Origin: Bacteroidetes bacterium UBA7662
GTDB lineage: Bacteria; Bacteroidota; Bacteroidia; UBA7662
DNA length: 49,023 bases
Reading direction: 5' to 3'
NCBI GenBank assembly: GCA_002483345.1
Contig: DLHS01000015.1
Span: forward strand, 583,648 to 632,670
The notes under the pieces were generated by a model. It was given only the letters and a program-made list of their open reading frames with translations, had not been told where the DNA came from and searched no databases. The position numbers and the translations under genes were made by a program. This document shows, one piece after another, positions 43,255 through 49,023 of the stretch (the first letter of the stretch is position 1; every line of letters starts with the position of its first letter).

Positions 43255-44376
43255 CTAAGGCGTGCAGGCACCGGGTGTTACTTTCAGGATAGGTGAAATA
43301 CTACCGTTGTTTACACATATGCCGGGCGGAGTAAAATTGATATAGGCCCGATCTGTTGGAACACCATTCAACAGTCCGATTTGAGCGTTGGTGTTATTTG
43401 TAAGTGTGCCTCCTGTAATGTTTAATTGAAGGGATGGCAATAAGCGTCCATAAATTTCGAACAAATTATTGTTCGTTATCTGACCAGTGCTTGTCATAGA
43501 ATGGGTTAATCTTAAAAAACCATTATTTAAAATTGTACCTGAGTTCAAAATAGAGCTATTGCTCCCGCCACCAAGAAGCAGCGAGTCGCCTGTTTCATTT
43601 TCAATACGACCTTGATTACTTACATTAACACCAACATCTGCACTGTAGGAAATTCTAAAGGTACTCCCGTTTAAAACCACTCCGGTATTTGTATTGCTTA
43701 GTGTACCTGGTTGGGTTCCAAACACGAGTCCATTATCACCTATGTTAAAATCACCCCTATTAATAATCGTATCGTAGTTGGTAATGTTAGAAGGAGGAAT
43801 CGCAAAAAACACCCCTCCGGCATCATTGACAAACTTACCTCTGTTCGTAAGAGAAAGTGCATTGGTAGGATAGCTGTTGCTGTTAATATTGCCGAACTGC
43901 CCCTTGTTGGTTATCAACCCTCCTTTTTGGTTTGAGATATTGAACTGGATGACAGGGCTATAATAACTTTTTCCCATAATACTGATGGTGCCATTGTTCT
44001 CAAACCTGCCATAGTTATTGATTGAACTACCATCAAAATCCACAAAGATTAAGCCCCCATCCATGATGTTCAAATATCCGTTTGGCCCAATGGTTAAATG
44101 GTCAAATATTAATGTTCCTGTATTAAGCACTTCAATGGAGCCGTTTATCGTTCTGTTACCCAACAGTATGAGGTCCATTTGTTCCGGTACAATAATTTTG
44201 ATATTGGGTGGCACATCATAGGTTACTACACAGTTTCCGGCAGGATTCACTTTACCACCAAGCTGTTTTACGCAAGTCTGCTCATTTACTACGATGGTAG
44301 TTTGTGCCAGAACAGCAGCATCAAAACCCCATGAGGTAATGAGCATACTGATCAGAAAAGTAATAATCTTGTTCAT
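43255..44376 (-). CDS. secreted Asn/Gly-rich repeat protein
   Basis: Protein of 373 residues with a signal peptide (about 1-25, ending AVLAQ). The mature part is a string of imperfect strand-turn units with N-rich turns such as INNYGRFENNGTISIMG, LTNRGKFVNDAGG and ILNSGTILNNGFLRL, suggesting a solenoid or beta-helix. Four cysteines (Cys35, Cys48 and two near the C-terminus) could form disulfides. No T9SS sorting domain is visible at the C-terminus. It lies next to the RHS island and could be part of it or a separate surface protein. I do not recognise a named family. Confidence 0.72.
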   Translation of the reverse strand: MNKIITFLISMLITSWGFDAAVLAQTTIVVNEQTCVKQLGGKVNPAGNCVVTYDVPPNIKIIVPEQMDLILLGNRTINGSIEVLNTGTLIFDHLTIGPNGYLNIMDGGLIFVDFDGSSINNYGRFENNGTISIMGKSYYSPVIQFNISNQKGGLITNKGQFGNINSNSYPTNALSLTNRGKFVNDAGGVFFAIPPSNITNYDTIINRGDFNIGDNGLVFGTQPGTLSNTNTGVVLNGSTFRISYSADVGVNVSNQGRIENETGDSLLLGGGSNSSILNSGTILNNGFLRLTHSMTSTGQITNNNLFEIYGRLLPSLQLNITGGTLTNNTNAQIGLLNGVPTDRAYINFTPPGICVNNGSISPILKVTPGACTP

Positions 44377-44467
44377 GGTTGAAGGTTTGGGATAATGTGA
44401 AAATCTATTTCAAGGTATGATAAAGTTCATAAGCTACAAATTTTTTCATTCGATCAGCTTAGACTAT

Positions 44468-44486
44468 TACATTTTCGGACATTACC
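44468..44486 (+). repeat. degenerate copy D of the cassette-boundary repeat
   Basis: ACATTTTCGGACATTACC matches the repeat core CACTTTTGAACATTACC at about 14 of 17 positions and lies past the 3' end of the gene at 44523. Alone it would be weak; its position fits the pattern of the other copies. Confidence 0.35.
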
Positions 44487-44522
44487 GTATTTGAGTACAA
44501 CACTCCAAATAACAAACTACTC

Positions 44523-44921
44523 TCAACCTAACCACTCTACTATCGGAACATCGTGGGTAATAATATCTATGCAATCAAAGTCAGTGTAAATGGCGAAGTG
44601 TTTCACGTCTGGTCCCACTGATTGCTTTGAGGTCTTTTTTATCCATTTTATATAAGAAGAGTTCTGAACCGTATAAAACACCCTGTTGAAATGTGCCTCG
44701 TTAATCGTGTCATTCCTGCCAATATCCAATCGATAACTTTCATCCGTATTCATGTATGAAATTTTGTTCTTGAATGTGATTCTGAGCATTTCTGTATTCT
44801 CGCCCTTCAAAAGCACTCTGAATCCTTCATAATCATCATGCATACCTTCGACATACATTTTGTCCGGTATATTATTTTTGGATACCATCCAAGGTATGAG
44901 TTGGTCTTCCTTACTCTTCAT
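44523..44921 (-). CDS. hypothetical protein, possible RHS immunity protein
   Basis: Acidic protein of 132 residues without a signal peptide. It has no motif I recognise. The ending HFAIYTDFDCIDIITHDVPIVEWLG and the central ITFKNKISYMNTDESY suggest a small alpha/beta protein like those annotated as cytoplasmic immunity factors beside polymorphic toxins. Its place in a run of small genes downstream of an RHS toxin supports an immunity role; no toxin of its own is present. Confidence 0.65.
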   Translation of the reverse strand: MKSKEDQLIPWMVSKNNIPDKMYVEGMHDDYEGFRVLLKGENTEMLRITFKNKISYMNTDESYRLDIGRNDTINEAHFNRVFYTVQNSSYIKWIKKTSKQSVGPDVKHFAIYTDFDCIDIITHDVPIVEWLG

Positions 44922-44970
44922 GAACGCGCATTTAAAGGTGCTGAATCATTATTTTTTCTCTGAATCTGGA

Positions 44971-45276
44971 TTATACTAATTTACACAGGTGTACCGCCTC
45001 TTCTAAATCAGCAATTGTTAATTTTTTACGACTTTGGGAATCAGGGTACTCGCAAAAAAAATCCATCCCTTCAGGCCCAAAATAGTCATGAAACTTAAAG
45101 TGTGATACGTCCACTTGAAATTCTTTCGCAAAGGCTTCAATCAATTCAGCAGCATCATCGCCAGTCACTCCAAGATCCTTCTCTATCCTGGTATTACTAT
45201 CAAAATCAAAATTCCTGACCATTGTCTCCTTTTTAAGGAAAAAAACGATTCTTTCGAAGAAATCATTCTCCTTCAT
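44971..45276 (-). CDS. DUF1493 acyl-carrier-protein-like protein
   Basis: Protein of 101 residues with the DUF1493 pattern TRIEKDLGVTGDDAAELIEAF and VDVSHFKFHDYFGPEG. The family looks like an acyl-carrier protein, but the serine that would carry phosphopantetheine is replaced: the equivalent DSL motif reads GDDAAE. In many bacteria DUF1493 genes occur next to RHS or contact-dependent toxin genes, as here. An immunity-type role is plausible but unproven. Confidence 0.8.
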   Translation of the reverse strand: MKENDFFERIVFFLKKETMVRNFDFDSNTRIEKDLGVTGDDAAELIEAFAKEFQVDVSHFKFHDYFGPEGMDFFCEYPDSQSRKKLTIADLEEAVHLCKLV

Positions 45277-45326
45277 TTTGGTCAGTCATGTCTTAGGAAG
45301 ATAAGCATGAATCTCCTTAAATCGTA

Positions 45327-45416
45327 CTAAAAACCCATATTTTGATACCAAAGTACCTCCTTAAAATCTCCACGGAAGCAGCTCCGCTGAACACATATGC
45401 ACTTTTGAACATTACC
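45327..45416 (+). repeat. cassette-boundary repeat, copy A
   Basis: About 90 bases align with 45871-45958 with roughly 80 percent identity and small indels, ending in the invariant GCACTTTTGAACATTACC. It lies past the 3' end of the frameshifted membrane-protein gene and before the DUF1493 start. On the minus strand it reads away from the upstream gene. It is not an inverted repeat. Confidence 0.85.
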
Positions 45417-45444
45417 AGCTCTTTCAACCCTTAATTTGAGAAAA

Positions 45445-45866
45445 TCAAACAGAAGCCCCCCTCTTATTCTCAAAAAAGAAAATATTCAATAGACCAGCCA
45501 TAAACAAAATCAAAGAGCTCAAGGTGCTTGAAAGAAGAATTGGGATAAAATACAGTTGCTCATTTAGGCTTAGTTTATCCGTTAAGACATAAGCAAAGCC
45601 AGGGAACATGAAACATGTGTAAAGAATTGCCCAAAAAGATTTCAAAAGAGTCTTTTTAGTATACAAAAATAACCATAAGAAAACTGCACTGATAATCACA
45701 TTAGTTACGAACAAAGTGAAAGTATTTTCTTGCTCTACACCCCGAAAAACATAGATAAAACTCCCCCATTCATGGTCATTATGAGCACGTGGATAACCGG
45801 TACAAATGATGAAACTCCTAAAATCAGAAGTAAATAAATAGGTATTGATGTGTTTGAATTTTTCAT
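45445..45866 (-). pseudogene. four-helix membrane protein gene split by one frameshift
   Basis: From the ATG at 45866 the frame encodes MKNSNTSIPIYLLLILGV and on, a first membrane helix, then reaches a stop after about 43 codons. The rest continues in another frame to 45445 and encodes three more helices (TLFVTNVIISAVFLWLFLYT, FWAILYTCFMFPGFAYVLT and LYFIPILLSSTLSSLILF); this part has no ATG, only a TTG at 45714. Adding one base to the five-C run at 45763-45767 joins both parts into about 140 residues. Either a real disabled gene or a homopolymer sequencing error. The small membrane protein resembles inner-membrane immunity proteins of RHS cassettes. Confidence 0.7.
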
Positions 45867-45870
45867 AAAT

Positions 45871-45958
45871 CTAAAACCCATATTTTAACACCAAAGTATC
45901 CCTTAAAATATCCATGGAAGCATCGTCGTTGAACGCTTATGCACTTTTGAACATTACC
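45871..45958 (+). repeat. cassette-boundary repeat, copy B
   Basis: This is the long copy, aligned with 45327-45416 along its whole length, ending GCACTTTTGAACATTACC directly at the stop codon of the secreted-protein gene (45959). It shares ACCCATATTTT, CCAAAGTA and CTTAAAAT blocks with copy A. Confidence 0.85.
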
Positions 45959-46402
45959 CTAATGGCTTGTTATTATGCTATATATGTATTTATTCTGATC
46001 ACAATCATATTCTACTTTAATCTTACTGAAGCCAGAATTTACCAATTGATATTTACTCTTCTTTCTTTTTACCCCAAAGGTTGAAACAATGATATGTGAA
46101 GTCCCGTTGTCATATTCAATTGGGTGCACTACCCTCATAATCAATGGTTTGTTTTTTTTCGTTTTTTCATATATAGCTTTGCTATCCAACATGATTATAA
46201 GGGTTCCTTCAAGTAATCCTGAATAATCCTTAAGATGAGAATCCTTTCTAACATAAAATGTGTCCACTTTTGCTGATTGAGGCATTGAAAGAATATCTAA
46301 CCTAATGCTTTCATAATAGCCATCGTTTTTTAAGTCAATACTCTTTTGAGCACTAACTTTAAAGGACATTAAAAGCAAAATACCAATAATAATATTTTTC
46401 AT
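45959..46402 (-). CDS. small secreted hypothetical protein
   Basis: Protein of 147 residues with a signal peptide (MKNIIIGILLLMSFKVSAQ). The mature part is strand-rich (RLDILSMPQSAKVDTFYVR; GTLIIMLDSKAIYEK) with a C-terminal Cys. No named family is recognised. Placed among RHS cassettes, with a boundary repeat touching its stop codon, it may be a periplasmic immunity protein whose toxin has been lost. Confidence 0.68.
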   Translation of the reverse strand: MKNIIIGILLLMSFKVSAQKSIDLKNDGYYESIRLDILSMPQSAKVDTFYVRKDSHLKDYSGLLEGTLIIMLDSKAIYEKTKKNKPLIMRVVHPIEYDNGTSHIIVSTFGVKRKKSKYQLVNSGFSKIKVEYDCDQNKYIYSIITSH

Positions 46403-46526
46403 ATTGTAAGTATCTCGTCATGGCATCATCGACACAGAGAATGACCCCAAGTTCAGCTTACAGGTAACGTTCACGAAAGTCCTTTCTCCCTGTCTTACAG
46501 CACTTTATAGCTCAGTCAAACAGGCC

Positions 46527-46548
46527 ATATGCACTTTTGAACATTACC
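46527..46548 (+). repeat. cassette-boundary repeat, copy C (core only)
   Basis: CATATGCACTTTTGAACATT and the next four bases match copy A exactly; the longer 5' part of copies A and B is missing. It ends six bases before the stop of the membrane-protein gene at 46554, again just past its 3' end. Confidence 0.8.
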
Positions 46549-46553
46549 ACCCA

Positions 46554-46934
46554 TTACCATAATCGTTTCCAAAATAAAATTAAAAACAGCATTAAACTTA
46601 TTCCAACTTTCAGGATAGAAGCCTGAGTTCCATACATCCAATTTCCTACTATAAATTCAAGAACAAATAGTCCTACAAAAAAGAGATAGAAAATATATCT
46701 GTTCGCAGACGTTGTAATTTTATCAAGACCATAGGCCATTGGCAAGCCTATTATTAGAATATTAATAAATACAGGGAGACCAAACAACCATGCAAAATAA
46801 AACCAGTCTTTGCCATTTTCCAGGTCAGACGGCTTTATAAACTTCGCATCTTTATTAGTAGCATAAACTACCCCTAAGTAAATTATATAGCTTAAAAGAA
46901 TATAACCAACAACTTTAAATATTAAATTTTTCAT
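46554..46934 (-). CDS. small membrane protein, putative immunity partner of the orphan RHS tip
   Basis: Protein of 126 residues with four predicted membrane helices (about 7-25, 48-70, 78-98 and 104-123) and a short polar loop (NKDAKFIKPSDLENGKDW). It starts two bases after the stop of the frameshifted RHS tip, so the two are translationally coupled, the usual toxin-immunity order. A membrane location would suit protection against a toxin acting on or across the inner membrane. No named family is recognised. Confidence 0.7.
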   Translation of the reverse strand: MKNLIFKVVGYILLSYIIYLGVVYATNKDAKFIKPSDLENGKDWFYFAWLFGLPVFINILIIGLPMAYGLDKITTSANRYIFYLFFVGLFVLEFIVGNWMYGTQASILKVGISLMLFLILFWKRLW

Positions 46935-46936
46935 AA

Positions 46937-47694
46937 CTACTTTTTATACCGTTCATGAAAGGCAGGTGCAGGTGCTGACCCACTATGTGTTCCTTTAAAA
47001 GATGGTTGATTATACTGAAATAATCGCGTACCATTAACTGAAAGTGTCGCTGATGGAAAAATATCTGTAGCGGCCTTGACTGATAAATGATTTCCAGAAA
47101 GACCTAAAGTTAATTTCTGGGCAACATTAACTTTATCATAGCCCATCATATTTAGTCCCATTTCTTCAAATGAATTAACTTTAGCATGCTGTTCAAAAGT
47201 TGCAAACCCACTTTTGCGCCTTTAATATCTAAGCCAATATTCTTTTGCCCTGGGTAATAATTATCTCCTTGAAATATCCCCCCTGTTTTATTAACAAAAA
47301 CGCTTGATTTAATATCTACTGACAGCAGATTATTGTCGGCATCTGTATTTGATTTAACATTTATGGTGGAAGTTAACTTGTCTCCTGCGGGAAAGCTTCC
47401 TAAAGGTCCATCCCATGATTTGCTGTCAATATAACTATTAAACGTAAAAGTTAAATCCTTCCCTAAATATTTTTCCCCTGCTTTGGTTGTAGCTTGAGAA
47501 GTGGCATTCTTATCCCATTTAATACCTCCGTCAGCACCCTGTACCCAATCGTCGTTCATCCCTGTCGGGTCAACTCTCATGACCGGATTGTTACTACAAT
47601 AAGCGTATGCACTCTGGTGCGGATAGTCGTCTGACAAAGGATCCACACTCAGCCACATCTGCACGGAATTTGGCTTGATCTTAAACCATTGCAA
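46937..47694 (-). pseudogene. orphan RHS C-terminal tip with a frameshift
   Basis: The N-terminal part holds only the end of an RHS-associated core (MWLSVDPLSDDYPHQSAYAY, NPVMRVDPTG), preceded directly by the stop of the gene at 47701, so the repeat-bearing body is missing. A variable tip follows (DGGIKWDKNATSQATTKAGE, PAGDKLTSTINV). The frame then ends near 47152, but another frame continues with FATFEQHAKVNSFEEMGLNM and TDIFPSATLSVNGTR to 46937. One extra base in the short T-run near 47204-47206 (A on the + strand) restores a single reading frame. No ATG start is present; the first codon used is TTG at 47694. It is probably a displaced toxin cassette, not expressed unless recombined into the full RHS gene. 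Confidence 0.72.
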
Positions 47695-47700
47695 GGTGAT

Positions 47701-48288
47701 TTACTTTTTCTTAATCTTTTTACGTTCAACCTCCTTAAAATCAAAACCTGAAGCATTTACTGTGCAGTATGCATACAAATCATAAAGCACCTGATATCTG
47801 CTAGACGCAAATCCAACCATATGACCTACACCCGGAGCATTATGAAATGGAACCTCTAATACCTCATTATTGTTTTTGTACATTAGGCTAACATAATAAC
47901 CAGTATGCTCTCCTTTTCTCGAAGCTAAAATATCCTCGATAGCATGATTACAATCTAAAAACCAAGAATCCATTTTTTGTTCTACATCACTGGGAAAACT
48001 GCAAATAGTCGAGATTGACTTGGTCTTCCATTTGCCTGTTTTGGCAACCTTTATTGCTTTATATTCCCAATATCCATTTTTCTTATAAACAAACAACATT
48101 ACTTGCGACCAATCACCTTGATTTCCCCAAGTAAAGGCCATTGGATTAATGAACATCAAAAGAGTGTCTGGATTATTTGCCTCACGTAATTCTTGATCAA
48201 TAACACTTGAATGTTCGACGAATCTTGACTGAGCACTTATGTTATTAATTACAAATAACAAATAAATAATTGTAATGATAATTCTCAT
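47701..48288 (-). CDS. secreted protein, probable immunity partner of the RHS HExxGH effector
   Basis: Protein of 195 residues with a signal peptide (MRIIITIIYLLFVINNISAQ). The mature part is mixed alpha/beta with MFINPMAFTWGNQGDW, a Cys pair (TICSFPSDVEQKMDSWFLDC) and a very basic end (RKKIKKK). Its ATG overlaps the stop of the RHS gene by four bases, so it is translated with the effector. A periplasmic location fits protection against a toxin delivered to, or active in, the periplasm. I do not recognise a family. Confidence 0.75.
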   Translation of the reverse strand: MRIIITIIYLLFVINNISAQSRFVEHSSVIDQELREANNPDTLLMFINPMAFTWGNQGDWSQVMLFVYKKNGYWEYKAIKVAKTGKWKTKSISTICSFPSDVEQKMDSWFLDCNHAIEDILASRKGEHTGYYVSLMYKNNNEVLEVPFHNAPGVGHMVGFASSRYQVLYDLYAYCTVNASGFDFKEVERKKIKKK

Positions 48289-49023
48289 GGGTGGTATGTT
48301 ATTGGTTGTTTCCTTATATAATTTTTCTGGTAGAGCGAATTATAAATCGGCCTAACTCTACCCTCAAACTCTGAAGTTAACCTATTGTTTTCACTTCCAT
48401 TGGAGCCACTATTTGTTATCCCTTGCTGGTAATAGTACGCATGGCCTCCTATTTCATGCATAGACGTAATACCTTGTTCATTTAAACGTTGCGGGCTAAC
48501 TGTTAATTTACCATCAAGTTTATATAAAGGCTCACTACTAAGATAAACGTTGGCTGATTTCCCATCAGAAGATAGAACAGTTATCCCACGTGCATCTTGC
48601 TTTCGAAGTGTAGTACTTTCTCCATTCAACCCTGTGAATTCTTGATCATTACCAACAACTTGAACATTTGCTTTGAAACTCTCGTCAGTGGCCAAGGATT
48701 TATAGTGGTCTATAATTTCTTTCTGAGCTTCATTTTTAAAGCCTGACAAATCAGCATTTTTATCAAATTCCACCTTTCCTGTCTCTTTATTCCACGAGAA
48801 CGGATGGTTCTTACCCAGAGTAGCCTCAAAAGCCCTACTTATTATTTTCCACCCTTCTTCTGTGGTTTCAATATCACGCCCATCTGGATCAACCAACATC
48901 ACCGGATTCCAAGCGCAATAATTGTAAGGAGATAGGCTCGGATACTTATCACTCATCGGATCCACACTCAGCCAGATACTCAGATCCGCATCATAATATC
49001 GGGCGCCGAAGTAGCTGAAATTT
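48285..49023 (-). CDS. RHS-repeat-associated core protein, C-terminal part, with HExxGH metallopeptidase-like toxin domain (5' end outside window)
   Basis: The open frame enters from the right edge of the window and encodes about 245 residues. It starts with the RHS-associated core end, FSYFGARYYDADLSIWLSVD, then DKYPSLSPYNYCAWNPVMLV and the DPDGR hinge. The rest is a variable domain with TSMHEIGGHAYYYQQG, whose HEIGGH (48441-48458) has the HExxGH spacing of dipeptidyl-peptidase-III-type zinc sites, not HExxH. Possible further ligands lie in SEFEGRVRP about 25 residues later. It is probably an RHS toxin delivered to other cells. The ATG of the next gene overlaps its stop by four bases. Confidence 0.82.
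   Translation of the reverse strand, partial: NFSYFGARYYDADLSIWLSVDPMSDKYPSLSPYNYCAWNPVMLVDPDGRDIETTEEGWKIISRAFEATLGKNHPFSWNKETGKVEFDKNADLSGFKNEAQKEIIDHYKSLATDESFKANVQVVGNDQEFTGLNGESTTLRKQDARGITVLSSDGKSANVYLSSEPLYKLDGKLTVSPQRLNEQGITSMHEIGGHAYYYQQGITNSGSNGSENNRLTSEFEGRVRPIYNSLYQKNYIRKQPITYHP

Noticed and set aside
45445..45714. 89-residue membrane protein as a complete gene from TTG 45714
   Set aside because: No ATG, and the upstream frame with an ATG at 45866 supplies a fitting first helix; a single frameshift explains both better.
46937..47161. Separate 74-residue gene
   Set aside because: Its sequence continues the RHS tip in another frame and the reading frame is open further upstream, so it is the frameshifted end of the tip and not its own gene.

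Overview
The window comes from a member of the Bacteroidota, probably a Chitinophagales/Saprospirales-like lineage. The evidence is a GEVED protein with a YPNP type-A sorting domain for the type IX secretion system, a bacillithiol enzyme (BshC), the rpmB-rpmG-DUF4295 ribosomal cluster, a FecA-like TonB receptor, LytS/LytTR and TPR/LuxR-type regulators, and promoters of the TTTG-N19/20-TANNTTTG form typical of the phylum. No tRNA, rRNA, CRISPR array, transposase or integrase was seen. The window ends inside an RHS gene on the minus strand.

Layout. 0-6 kb (+): a YceI lipocalin overlaps a LytS-type sensor kinase, which overlaps a LytTR response regulator; then a c-type cytochrome lipoprotein, an OB-fold membrane protein and a second YceI. 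6-14 kb: a TPR/LuxR-like regulator (-) and a 1980-residue T9SS-exported beta-helix protein (+) whose leader carries direct and inverted repeats. 14-24.9 kb (-): housekeeping genes bshC, rimO, ftsY, DUF4295, rpmG, rpmB, then (after rocD on +) rplT, rpmI, infC, thrS and a TPR lipoprotein. infC was extended here to an AUU start codon 12 bases beyond the thrS stop. 25-31.3 kb (+): a PD40 propeller protein, a TonB receptor, and the tyrosine catabolic pair hmgA-hppD. 31.4-38.5 kb: an acyltransferase, an Rpn-type nuclease, a Crp/Fnr-rhodanese-thioredoxin-rhodanese cluster, a YceI-porin pair with a repeated quasi-palindrome at its promoter, and a flavin reductase. 38.5-43.1 kb: cyanophycin metabolism, with cyanophycinase and isoaspartyl peptidase (-) divergent from cyanophycin synthetase (+).

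43.2-49 kb (-) is visibly AT-richer and looks like an accessory RHS polymorphic-toxin island. At the window edge is the end of an RHS core joined to a C-terminal domain with an HExxGH metallopeptidase-like motif, coupled by a 4-base overlap to a signal-peptide protein that is its likely immunity factor. Downstream lie an orphan RHS tip with a frameshift, a membrane protein, a secreted protein, a frameshifted four-helix membrane protein, a DUF1493 protein and another small protein. A repeat containing GCACTTTTGAACATTACC, in three clear copies and one degenerate copy, sits just past the 3' ends of successive genes. This array of apparent toxin/immunity cassettes and their boundary repeats is the strongest candidate for something undescribed.

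The genes fall into several working units: cyanophycin synthesis and breakdown, with rocD as a possible outlet for arginine-derived ornithine; homogentisate-route tyrosine degradation; bacillithiol, thioredoxin and rhodanese thiol/sulfur chemistry under a Crp/Fnr regulator; and contact-dependent competition through RHS effectors. Where an upstream non-ATG codon and a nearby ATG competed, the ATG was chosen unless stated.
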